DNA from: Effrenium voratum
Taxonomy: Eukaryota > Sar > Dinophyceae > Suessiales > Symbiodiniaceae
DNA: 64,000 bases
NCBI GenBank assembly: GCA_963377175.1
Contig: CAUJNA010000522.1
Location: 77,001 to 141,000, forward strand
Direction of reading: 5' to 3'
In this document: in pieces, positions 33,108 to 42,742 of the stretch
Position numbering within the stretch: the stretch's first letter is position 1
Layout of the letters: every line of letters begins with the position of its first letter
Position numbers and translations under genes: made by a program
Notes under the pieces: generated by a model
Database searches by the model: none
What the model saw: the letters and a program-made list of their open reading frames with translations, nothing else
What the model was told of the DNA's origin: nothing

Positions 33108-34808
33108 CAATTCTTCCGACTGTCGTGGTGCCATCACCACCTGCCATTCTGACGAACCCCAAAGCAGAAAACGATGATGAAGAGCTTGAACTGCCCAACC
33201 TTGCACGCAGAAGAAACAACTGCACCTCCTGCGCAGAGCAGTTCATCCAAGAAGCAGAAGACAGGAAAGAAGAAGAAGCCAGCTGAGAACCCAGACGACC
33301 TAGATTCGCCTGGCTCATCTCTCAAGAACGAACCTGCAGCTTCGTCCAACTTCAATCCGAACAATCCAGTTAACTTGCCGATGCAATCCGACAGTGAGGA
33401 AGAACTCCTCCCTTACGTTCCAACTTCATCCGGCACTGGAAGTTCACAGAGGACTTTGCAGTACACTGACCGAGAAGAAGATGAATCTGAAGACTCTCAG
33501 GGGACGAGGCAGTACGATGATCAGGAAGCCGACCTTGTTCTTGATGAAGCACACTGGTCAGATCTGTGCCAACATTGGGTCCTTCACGGTTCTGAGAGAC
33601 ATCGAAGGAAACCCTGTACTTCTTGGACAAGTGAAAGGGACCTTCAAACCATCCAATAGACTTTTTCATCAGAAATACACAGCCAAGGATCATGTTGACC
33701 GGCTTTGCAAGAACATGACAGACGATGACCGAGCACTCTTGGTATTGCGTTCGTCCAAAGAATCCTTGAAGGCTTCATCCACATCCGCACTTATCGGCAA
33801 GAAGGGAAAGAAGCAACAGCTACTGAGACGAAAGCTTACCAGAAGCAATTCCTTGAAGCTAAACACCTCGAGTGCAAATCTTGGCTTGACAATGAAGTGT
33901 TCGACCGACACACGAAAGATTCAGGTCAGGAATTGGGTCACCGGTCGCTGGGTTCTCGCCCTGAAGCGAGACAAAGACGGGAACTTCCTGAAGACAAAAG
34001 CCCGATGGGTCCTTCGACGTTTTCAAGATAAGCAGAAGAACGATCAGCAGACAGACAGTCCTGCTGCATCCAGCCGCCTTGCAACCCAAGCAGCCGCAAA
34101 CAAGACCTGGAATATATTTCACATGGATTTGAAGACAGCATTCCTTCAAGGCGAAGCATACGATCAGAATCGTGACATTATTTGTCAGACCCCTCCTGAA
34201 ATGGGATATCCGCCACACATCGGCGCGCGTATGAAGAAGCCTGCTTATGGCCTGCGTGATGCACCACGCAGATGGTGGAACATCCTAGATTCGGCACTCC
34301 GTTCATACGGATTAGTGCCAACGCGAGCAGATCGTTGTACATATGTTTACTACGGTAAACAGCTTCCAACATCCTCGCCGAGCAGTGAAAAGAAGTCATC
34401 CAACACATTTGATCTTGAAGGAGCAGTTGATTACCTCATGGGCCCCGTTTCCGGTAACAACGCTAAGAACAAGTTCATGGAGCACTTCTCTTCATGTAGA
34501 TGATCTTCTTATGACCGGGGATGACGTGTTTGAGAAGAAAATCATGGGACGACTTCGTAAAGATTTCAAGTCGGTTCAGAAGACAAGAATGATTGCCTGT
34601 TCGTTGGACAACGAATCCAATGGAAGCATGACGACAAGCACGGTTGGTACATCAATGTCCACCAGAACGTTGCCATTGACGAACTTCAGGAGATCACCTT
34701 TGACAAGTATCTACAGGATGTCCGCTGAGTATGAGATTCTGGCTTATTCGTGGGAAGACCCGAACAGTAGGCTATCCAGATGCCTCCTATCGCAACGTGC
34801 ACATGTTA
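33108..34808 (+). pseudogene. Reverse transcriptase region of Copia family B, frameshifted
   Basis: Plus-strand frames carry a pre-RT acidic linker, then Copia RT motifs: KARWVLRRFQDKQK, NIFHMDLKTAFLQGEAYDQN, GARMKKPAYGLRDAPRRWWN and, in another frame near 34490, SLHVDDLLMTGDD (the Asp-Asp active site). At least three frame changes occur. The sequence is distinct from the RT of the giant family (VVYVDDFKM), so B is a separate lineage. It stops at 34808 where copy C is inserted and resumes at 52915. Confidence 0.8.
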
Positions 34809-34813
34809 TCTTT

Positions 34814-35163
34814 TGTCAAGAGACGGCAAGGTGACGTCCCGTGGGACGCTATGCACCGAACCCTCAAGCTGTAATACCAACCACGTAGAAAGGTGTATAC
34901 GGACGATGCCGTTATAGCCGAACCCGTGTAAACGTTGTAAGGGAGAAGGAATGATAGTTACAACAGTGGTCCTGACAAATGCAGCGCAAGCGAAGTGTTT
35001 TCCGCTCTCAATGCCGATCACGTATGTATGCAGTCACACATCAGATCTTGAACCTCAATTGTGTCTTGAGCCAAATGGCGATCAATGGAACTTGGGAAGC
35101 AACACCAACAAGGACCTCAGAACAGCTACCCAATTTCGGCACGGGGCCTAGAGGGTTTTAACA
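34814..35163 (-). repeat. 3' LTR of copy C
   Basis: 350 bp, TG...CA ended. Identical to the 5' LTR except for a patch at about 34984-35007, where the 3' copy reads GCGAAGTGTTTTCCGCTC and the 5' copy GCAAGAGTTTTCGCTC. A polypurine run (AATGGGGGA in sense, plus-strand 35164-35172) abuts it. Confidence 0.95.
35065..35079 (-). promoter_or_regulatory. Spliced-leader-like sequence in the 3' LTR of copy C
   Basis: Sense strand reads GCCATTTGGCTCAAG, the last part of the dinoflagellate spliced leader with one T missing. It lies about 85-100 nt into the LTR. The identical copy in the 5' LTR is at 52811-52825. Confidence 0.6.
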
Positions 35164-35791
35164 TCCCCCATTTGGGTCGCATTGTTCATCATGCGGTCCA
35201 AACACCACAAAACGTTCCACTGGCCACGGCTTCAACTACGAAATCGTGTCGTGCATTCTTTTACTTGCTATCACTACACCGTTCATTCGCTGTGAAACAT
35301 GCCGGGTTCGATTGTACGAAAAGTGAAACATTCATCCTCCAATCGAAGCACACATCCATATGCAGGTGTATATAATACACAATCGTCACGTCATTTGACC
35401 ACCAATGAACAATCCAGCTGCCGCATTTGCGCATCGCGCAGCTGTCATCCATAAATGGGTTGGCCACAAAAGTCCACCAGAGGCGCCTGCTCGTGATCGG
35501 TCTGCATATTCCGGCAAAGAAACATCGGTGAGTAATCAATGCAAATCATAGCCATTCCAGATACCATGGACAATGCATAAATAATGAAAAGATATCATCT
35601 ATAAGGTAATAGTTCCATCCATGAATATCCAGAGCGTCATAGTCATCGGAATATGTAACCATGTACACATCCATTCAACTTGGATATATGAAATCATATC
35701 ATAATGTAGAGTCGTTCCGTCGCAATGGTGTTGATGAGACGCAAGCAACAGATGGGGACTAACCCACATCGTGCCGCAATCAGCATCTTCA
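35164..35791 (-). other. 3' untranslated region of copy C
   Basis: Between the stop codon of ORF3 and the 3' LTR. Conserved with copy A (6978-7651), including the terminal polypurine run. No ORF is supported. Confidence 0.75.
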
Positions 35792-38700
35792 CTACGCATA
35801 CCGGTCCCCAATGGACAGTCTGTGAGTGCGTCGACGGAACTCCTCGTCCAAGTTCTTCTGGGCTTCTCGTGCCCGGACACACTTCTTGTTGTAGTCCTCT
35901 GGCAACCAGTGCCCTTTCCGAAGGCACCAATCCAGCAGGGGTGTGTCGCATTTGTTCGGGTCGACGGCCGAGATGATGGCCGACGTGTAAGTGATGACCC
36001 GTGTAACCATTTTGCCAAGGTTTAGGCCATCCCTCACGAATGATATATACTTACAGTTGAAAGCTAGTGCAAAACATCTGAAAATAATATCACCCACCGG
36101 GTGCACTCGGTCCTTGACCAGGAGCTTCATTTCTTCCTTGGTGACATCGAGGATTCTCGCTGCAATCCACAGCTTGTAGAATGTGTAAAGTCCCTCGCAT
36201 TTGCACACCATCATACGAATATATTCGTCACGCTCCTCAACCGATCGGAAGGCTCTTGTCCGAACATTCTCCGACTGAGAAATCTTCGTTATTGTTGATG
36301 GCAATAGTATACCTTCCTGATCGTGCTCAGTGATGTTGGGGTACCTCTTGAAATCATTGTGGTAAGGGCAGCCCTCTCTCCCCTCGAGCTTGGCATTCAT
36401 CGTTCTCTCCTCACCACCCTCGAACATCCCCCACATCTTGGACATCTGGAGTGCGATAAATCCTGCCATGTACTGAGCCTCACGCGGCTCGTCAAGGCAG
36501 ATCGCCATCCGTTGGGAACTTATAATGTCCCGTGACGCCAGATCGGTGTCGCGGTAATGCCAACCGCTGTCTTCTTCTTCTGACGCATAGCCGGATGTAT
36601 ACCCTTGCGTGTCCATGTCGTCATCTTCTCCCGGAACTTCCTCCGCTTCGTCTTCATCCTCCTGTGCTGCCGCATCGTGGTTAGCTTCTTCCTGTGCACG
36701 CCTGGCATCTCCAGAGACGTTGGGGTTTTGGTTGTCCTCCTCGTCATCGGATTTGATGTGAATGTAATACCTTCCGATGGAGATCAGTTGTGCTTCGCAT
36801 TCCAGGCATAAGCAGAAGCAGGTGGGGATCGCGGTCGCACATGATGGACATATTCGGCACCTCAGTCCTTCCCATGTCTCGTCATTCAGGATGACGACTT
36901 TGCTGATTTCGTCCCGGACCTCGTTGACCTGTGCATTGAACTCTTCCATCTTGTTGATTCGATAGAGTTCGCAGGCACGATTAACCATGTCAACGATGTA
37001 GTGCAGATTATCGGCACCTGTCTCAGTCTCCGGCATCCTCTCGCTGATCTTTGCGACGTTCTGGAGGAACATCGCAGCCGACTCTTGGGAAGAGTTGACA
37101 AAGCCAGGGCAGATCTCGTTCTCCACACACTTCGAGTACGCCCTCTTGATGTCAGCGTACTCCAGGCGCTTCCCTCCGTTGCTTTTGCCAATCCAAATGG
37201 ACTTGACCTCATAGAACGGGATCACGTCAAAGACCATGAAAGTCCCATTAGCCGCGACTCCAGCCCCATACCGCGCGAGGGTTGCACTGGGAATATAGAT
37301 GATCGCAATCGGATCCCCTCTCCTCACGTTCCGTAGCGTTGTCTTCGTCGCCACGTTCATCTCATCCCATGGAGCAAACGCCCCGAAGTGCAGTGCTAGC
37401 CTGTTGCCGCCATCGATTCCGCCGGGGACTAACCCACAGCGTACGATGCTTGGCAGGTTTTCCACATACGTCACATGGAATGCTCCTCCGAGAGAATCAC
37501 CCATTCTTGCGGAATACCTATTCGCCAGTGCGGATGAGCTCATGAATCCAAAATCACTGTGACCGGTTGTGACTCGGATGCACCAAGGTCTGTACCATCC
37601 ATCGCATCTGTTGAACATCCTGTCGATGTCGTCCCGATCCACGCCAGCTTCGGTCATTTCCTCCCTGGCTGCCCTCGTGTCGTTCGGGTTCATGATGCTC
37701 GGAAACCTTGCTGCCAAAACCTGGAATCTCGATTTTCTGCTTCCGGATTCCTGCCACTTGATCACCTCCATGATGCCCATGTATCGTTTCGCTCTCGTGG
37801 TGTATGGTGGGAATATGTCGTTGTTCCGGTCGTCAATGACAGCATCAATGTCGACCCATCCACCCTCGTCGCACCTGAAAGCACTTCCTCGGCAATTGCC
37901 GATCTTGTGTCGAAGGACTCTGCATAGGTCGTGAGATAGCTGGTTTGCTTGGTCCCTTGTAGTAAATACCGAGCGATCATCACCAATCCTGCATAGTGGA
38001 GCACCGTCGAAAGGAGCAATGCAGAAGTTGACACTCTTGCCAAGTTGCATCACGTCCACTTGCTCAAGGATTGCACCTTTGGGAAAGTATTTGGGGTCAA
38101 CGATGGACGCATACGCCCATGGCAAGTGCACATCACTCACATCGCCATACTTCGGGATGTAGCACGGGATGGTGTCGCATCCCATCTCAAGCGTCTTCTT
38201 GAATGTCCTGCTGTCCCCGCACGGGTTGTAGGTGAGGTCGACGCCACCACATTGTAGCTCTCCTCCCTCAGCCGTGTCAGCCATCTCCACCAAATTAATA
38301 GTGTAGCTGTACATCTCAATTGTTTCTTTCCCTGCTTGTCCCCCTTTCTTTCTTTCCTTGGACGTTGATGAGGACGGTTCCTCCGTATCCCCCATGTCTT
38401 CATCAGATGAAACAGGGTCACTGCTGAGTAGCTCACGGAGCACCTTCATCGCCTTCTCATTTCCAGCAGCCTCCTCAATGTCCTTGCAGTCGCCGTCGTG
38501 GGCCAGGTTCGCGCACTTCTTGCAGATTCCCATATCTCCCATGCACTTCTCCATTGACTCCAGGAATCCTAGTGCCGCTCTCCGCCCGTCGATCACTCGC
38601 TGCTTCTTGTCTTCCTTCTCAGCATTGGTTTGAGAACTCCGACTCGGGTCTGGTGCTTGACCAAGACCCTCATCTTCGCCCTCCGTGGCCTTTCTCTTGG

Positions 38701-41700
38701 AACCTTGTGCAGAGGGCTCGGTGATCAGGGATCGTGGATGTCTGGGCTTGACCTTGTTCATGATGTCAAGCACCTCCTTCGTGGGCACGCCGAGCTGTGC
38801 GGACGGTCTGTTCCGCTTTCTGTTCTGGCCCGTCGTGTGGGTCACGTTCCCAGCGAGGTGTCGCACTATTGACTGCTCGAACTCCCTCTTGATCTTCCAT
38901 GCATCCTTCCACAGTGGCAGTTCGTGCTGGAAGTACGACATCACCTCAAAGAATCCCAACACCATCTCGACGACGTCTCCCAAGGATTCCTCGTTCGTGG
39001 TTTGTCCCAGGAGTTCATACATCGTTCCTTGGTCGAGCACACTCTTGATCCAGGACGAATATGCCACATTGCCAAGATCCTTGCCTATCACGAAGATGGA
39101 CATCCTCTCCTCGACTCCCTCGGAATTCTTGCACACGATCACATCCCGGGATGCGCACAATTGCTTCCCGTGACCGTTGTTGTAGAACTGCGCTGCTTGA
39201 TCCACAGTCATGCTCACGAATCCCACGTGAGAAAGCTCCTTCTTCAGCCTTGAATACACGAGCTCCCGTATGATCGTGATCATGGCCTGGATATTGTTGA
39301 CGTCCACCATGAGGTTTTGAAGGTCGGGGATTGCCACCACGCATTCCGCGAAGAGGCGCGTGTACATTTTCTTCCCCTCGATAGACATTGCAATACCGTT
39401 CGTGTCCGCGTTCCAGTTCGCGCAACAGTTCACGCAAGAAGAGGGATTGTACTTCGAATTCGGTCCGAGCACCTTCGACTTGCTCATCTGCATCTCTTTA
39501 GCGCAAAGTTCGCAGATAAACTTGCTGAGCTCCGTGACCGTATACCATCGAAGACGTTGATCACCGACATCGGCTTTCCCAAAAGCATCCTGCTCGCCGT
39601 GTCCTTCATCTTGCTGCTCTTGTTTCCTCTTCGACTGTGCAGTGAAGGTCGGCTTGTACTCGAATTTCACCTTCGATTCCTCCATGTTCTTCGGGATGTT
39701 GAATCGAAGGTCGGGCTCGTTTATGCACGTCCCCTCCAGCTCACACACAAACGCGTTGCTTGGTGCGACCGCATCGATGGATTTCTCAATCAGCAGTCGC
39801 TTCAGGAGGAAGTGTTGCAAGTTCGAGCTCCCAGGGATCTTGTAGTTCTTTCCTGTGAGCGCATGGACCACGCGCCACAGGCGATCGTTCTCGGTCACCA
39901 GCGCGCCTGCCGCCTTGCAGATCTCGCTAACCTTGTTGGCGATCGTCCCCAAGTCCCCTCTTCCACCATGGAAAGCAACATCGCGATTCACGCACACCAC
40001 GACCAGGCCCTTGCATGTGTTGACGAGGTCAGATATCGCCTTCTGCAGGGAGTCGATGATGGGGTTGGCGGTCACCTGCCATCCGCATCCTCTCATGCAC
40101 ACCCAATCATATAGCGACATCCAGATGTGCACCGACATTGGTGAGTCATCCATGTCTCGCCTCCGCCGTTCAGCGATGAGCTTATCCAGCTTCTGCAATC
40201 GGGAGATGATATTCAACGTGTCGTTGGGTGAGGAGACTTGCTCACTCGACCCATAGTATGATCTCTCCTCGATGTTTGTCCATCCCTGTTCGTTGACCAT
40301 CATCTGGAAGGTCTTCGTGCTCCCTTTCGAGTTGACGGCCCTCAGGGGCCAATCCAGGACCAAGAAGCTCTTCTTGTGGATCATCATGTCGCGAATCGTC
40401 GCCTCGCCAATGGGGCTCCTCTTCTGCCTATTGATAATCCGGTTCAACTGTCCAGGTGCGTTGTCCGGGTTCTTCTCCGCCTGAATCAACGCGTTGATGG
40501 CTTTGGCGCCCGGAAGGCGTCCAGTAATCAAGCATCCTGTTTGGGCACACAAGAAAGCATACAGCTGTAGCCATGCCGCATTTCCCTTCCCAACATAGGA
40601 AAGAATGATCTTCTCCGCGCTGGTCTTCTCCTCGAAGTGCAATAGCGAAGAGGTCAGGCATCTCAGCATACACTCCCAATATGTTGCGTTCTTGCCTTCT
40701 GCAAGACACGGCCCAAATACAGTTTGTATGATTGGGTACCCCGTATTGTTGTCTATGTTGAATTTCACATTGACAGTCGCTCCGCCCAAAGTGGTACCCC
40801 CTTCGAATGAAGTGTAGGTATCGTGTCCAGCAGTTGGGTTGATAATTACCCATCTGTCGTCGTCACCGCCAGAGTTCATTCGGAAAATGGAGTCGATGAT
40901 CTCGTTGTCGATCTTGACAGCATCGCTGGCTTGCGACCCCCCACTTGGAGCTCCCGGCTGGGGGACTGACCCACCAGCGGTTTGACTCCTTTGCCCGGAG
41001 CTTGATGCCGACTTCTGCTGTCGCTCCGTCTTCCGTGGCGGCTCCGTCTTCGATGAGCCCATCACCCACCATGTCGGCTCTTCCCCAACCACGAAATCCT
41101 CGGGGTACTTCTCCAGTTCCCTCTCGATTTCATGAATCGTGCAGTATTTATTCTGGAAGAATTCGATCATGACGTCCTTCTCGGCCTTCTTCTCGATCTC
41201 CTTCATCCAGCTTACCCACTTGCGCCGATCTTGGTTCTCAGCGGCCCTGTCAGCCGCGTGCGGTGCCAAACTGATGGAGTTGATGTTCATCGCAGGCAGC
41301 TTCGACTCATAGATCATATCGATGCACCATAGGAAATCCCTGGCGTACTCAATCTCCCGGTAGAGATCGTTCAGCTCCCTTTTGTCTGGACGGAAATAAG
41401 CTGTATACGACTGATCTTTGGAGTCCTTCTCACCGAGCAATGGCTGCAATCTCCTCATGATGAACGATACGCACATGAGCGAATTGACCGCCCCGATGCA
41501 CGCATCAGAGATGTCACTGGGGGTTGACCCACAGATCATCCAGCGCAATAGGTTGTTCTGGCTGGCATTCTCATCCCTCCTCAGTGCATATGCGAGGTTC
41601 TTCATCGATGCCTGCAGCTCATTCTGGTAGACCAACCCAAGGTCCCAATTCTTCTGGTAGTCGTCCTTGGAACCACGACCGTAGGAGTCGATCTTGGGAG

Positions 41701-42742
41701 CCTTGATCACGCTCAACGTGAACACTTTCCCCCAGTTTCGATCTCTGTATCTTGCGATTCTCCGGTCGTGCCTCTCAAACTCTGCAGTTGTCTGGAACTC
41801 CTCAGAGCTCCTCCACCTTCTCGATGACGATGCCCTAGATGACTCGTCGTTGATGAATTCTTTGTACACCTCCCCAACCGGGGTGTTCTGGTGGAATGCT
41901 GCTTTGAACGACCGTTCATCGTTGTCCTCGGCCACGCCTAGTGCGAGATCCCAGATGTTCGCGATTGATCTCAACATATCCGCCCCTTCCATGCAGTACT
42001 TGGTTACGTTGAGCAACTCGGGGTTCTTCGCCAGCATCGTTGCCTCACCGCAAAGTTGGTTCAGCGCCGACACGATCTTCTTTCCCTTGCTGCAGAATTC
42101 CCTCCATCCAAGCATACATTCGTCGGCAGAAAGCTGTCCGAAAACTTTGCTGATGAACTCTAAGGCAACCCTCATAGACTGCCCTTCACCTTTCATCATC
42201 CCGCGGCCCTTGGCAGAGTAGTACGCAGAGTATGCATAAATAGCGGGGACGCCGATGTCCTCGATCCACTTCACGCACATACCCAGGTCGCTGCTCATCT
42301 CCATCCTCTTGGGTATCCTCTTGCCTTCCTCGATGGCGTTCTTCACCAAATTTCCCAAGAAGATTGCTGCTTGCCTAGATTTCCCAACAGGCACGCAGAA
42401 GAACTCATTTGCATTGACGACATTCGGATTGGCAGTCATCTTGATGATATTCTCCAGAACCCAGGAAAACCCAAAATAAGCAGCTGCAAATGAAGCCACG
42501 GAATTGTCCCAATATGATCCCAGCTTCAGATTGAGGTGACGAACTCGTCCAGCTCCTTCCTTGAAGCTTGGGGTTCGGGACTGACCCAGCTCCCCGTATG
42601 CACCAGAGGTTCGGGACTGGCCCAGCACCTCGGTTGTGCAGTTGGGGTGGTGCAGATTTCGCTCGCAGTAGCTTGGTGCTTCCGCGATCTCCTTCGCGTA
42701 ATGCAAGCAAGAGCGAGTTTCAACGGTGCCGGTTTGAGGCAC
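35792..42742 (-). CDS. ORF3: 2,316-residue accessory polyprotein with a Tpt1/KptA-like domain
   Basis: About 100 residues precede a conserved start-like IIKMTANPNVVNANEFF; a hydrophobic stretch (SFAAAYFGFSWVLE) lies just before it. Residues 100-1500 are mostly unrecognised. They include a low-complexity linker (570-620), a hydrophobic-strand segment VVVCVNRDVAFHGGRGDLG near 950 and a CELC...CVNCC cluster near 1080-1110. Residues ~1595-1865 match RNA 2'-phosphotransferase: QLSHDLCRVLRHK (catalytic Arg-His), DEGGWVDIDAVI, CIRVTTGHS, FHVTYVENLPSIVRCGLVPG, LALHFGAF, then a strand pair ending in NGTFMVFDVIPFYEV. A Cys-rich ribbon (CRICPSCATAIPTCFCLC, ~1965) and an acidic stretch follow. The family removes 2'-phosphates from RNA using NAD+. 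The role in a retroelement is unknown. It lies -1 relative to ORF2. Confidence 0.85.
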   Translation of the reverse strand: MPQTGTVETRSCLHYAKEIAEAPSYCERNLHHPNCTTEVLGQSRTSGAYGELGQSRTPSFKEGAGRVRHLNLKLGSYWDNSVASFAAAYFGFSWVLENIIKMTANPNVVNANEFFCVPVGKSRQAAIFLGNLVKNAIEEGKRIPKRMEMSSDLGMCVKWIEDIGVPAIYAYSAYYSAKGRGMMKGEGQSMRVALEFISKVFGQLSADECMLGWREFCSKGKKIVSALNQLCGEATMLAKNPELLNVTKYCMEGADMLRSIANIWDLALGVAEDNDERSFKAAFHQNTPVGEVYKEFINDESSRASSSRRWRSSEEFQTTAEFERHDRRIARYRDRNWGKVFTLSVIKAPKIDSYGRGSKDDYQKNWDLGLVYQNELQASMKNLAYALRRDENASQNNLLRWMICGSTPSDISDACIGAVNSLMCVSFIMRRLQPLLGEKDSKDQSYTAYFRPDKRELNDLYREIEYARDFLWCIDMIYESKLPAMNINSISLAPHAADRAAENQDRRKWVSWMKEIEKKAEKDVMIEFFQNKYCTIHEIERELEKYPEDFVVGEEPTWWVMGSSKTEPPRKTERQQKSASSSGQRSQTAGGSVPQPGAPSGGSQASDAVKIDNEIIDSIFRMNSGGDDDRWVIINPTAGHDTYTSFEGGTTLGGATVNVKFNIDNNTGYPIIQTVFGPCLAEGKNATYWECMLRCLTSSLLHFEEKTSAEKIILSYVGKGNAAWLQLYAFLCAQTGCLITGRLPGAKAINALIQAEKNPDNAPGQLNRIINRQKRSPIGEATIRDMMIHKKSFLVLDWPLRAVNSKGSTKTFQMMVNEQGWTNIEERSYYGSSEQVSSPNDTLNIISRLQKLDKLIAERRRRDMDDSPMSVHIWMSLYDWVCMRGCGWQVTANPIIDSLQKAISDLVNTCKGLVVVCVNRDVAFHGGRGDLGTIANKVSEICKAAGALVTENDRLWRVVHALTGKNYKIPGSSNLQHFLLKRLLIEKSIDAVAPSNAFVCELEGTCINEPDLRFNIPKNMEESKVKFEYKPTFTAQSKRKQEQQDEGHGEQDAFGKADVGDQRLRWYTVTELSKFICELCAKEMQMSKSKVLGPNSKYNPSSCVNCCANWNADTNGIAMSIEGKKMYTRLFAECVVAIPDLQNLMVDVNNIQAMITIIRELVYSRLKKELSHVGFVSMTVDQAAQFYNNGHGKQLCASRDVIVCKNSEGVEERMSIFVIGKDLGNVAYSSWIKSVLDQGTMYELLGQTTNEESLGDVVEMVLGFFEVMSYFQHELPLWKDAWKIKREFEQSIVRHLAGNVTHTTGQNRKRNRPSAQLGVPTKEVLDIMNKVKPRHPRSLITEPSAQGSKRKATEGEDEGLGQAPDPSRSSQTNAEKEDKKQRVIDGRRAALGFLESMEKCMGDMGICKKCANLAHDGDCKDIEEAAGNEKAMKVLRELLSSDPVSSDEDMGDTEEPSSSTSKERKKGGQAGKETIEMYSYTINLVEMADTAEGGELQCGGVDLTYNPCGDSRTFKKTLEMGCDTIPCYIPKYGDVSDVHLPWAYASIVDPKYFPKGAILEQVDVMQLGKSVNFCIAPFDGAPLCRIGDDRSVFTTRDQANQLSHDLCRVLRHKIGNCRGSAFRCDEGGWVDIDAVIDDRNNDIFPPYTTRAKRYMGIMEVIKWQESGSRKSRFQVLAARFPSIMNPNDTRAAREEMTEAGVDRDDIDRMFNRCDGWYRPWCIRVTTGHSDFGFMSSSALANRYSARMGDSLGGAFHVTYVENLPSIVRCGLVPGGIDGGNRLALHFGAFAPWDEMNVATKTTLRNVRRGDPIAIIYIPSATLARYGAGVAANGTFMVFDVIPFYEVKSIWIGKSNGGKRLEYADIKRAYSKCVENEICPGFVNSSQESAAMFLQNVAKISERMPETETGADNLHYIVDMVNRACELYRINKMEEFNAQVNEVRDEISKVVILNDETWEGLRCRICPSCATAIPTCFCLCLECEAQLISIGRYYIHIKSDDEEDNQNPNVSGDARRAQEEANHDAAAQEDEDEAEEVPGEDDDMDTQGYTSGYASEEEDSGWHYRDTDLASRDIISSQRMAICLDEPREAQYMAGFIALQMSKMWGMFEGGEERTMNAKLEGREGCPYHNDFKRYPNITEHDQEGILLPSTITKISQSENVRTRAFRSVEERDEYIRMMVCKCEGLYTFYKLWIAARILDVTKEEMKLLVKDRVHPVGDIIFRCFALAFNCKYISFVRDGLNLGKMVTRVITYTSAIISAVDPNKCDTPLLDWCLRKGHWLPEDYNKKCVRAREAQKNLDEEFRRRTHRLSIGDRYA

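Noticed and set aside
38850..40120. A hydrolase (SGNH-like) domain around VVVCVNRDVAFHGGRGDLG in ORF3
   Set aside because: The hydrophobic-strand pattern is suggestive, but no catalytic Ser block or Asp-x-x-His could be placed with confidence.
42526..42742. Programmed -1 frameshift between ORF2 and ORF3
   Set aside because: Copy A is in frame across this join, and the local minisatellite varies in length. No slippery heptamer in the correct phase was found.
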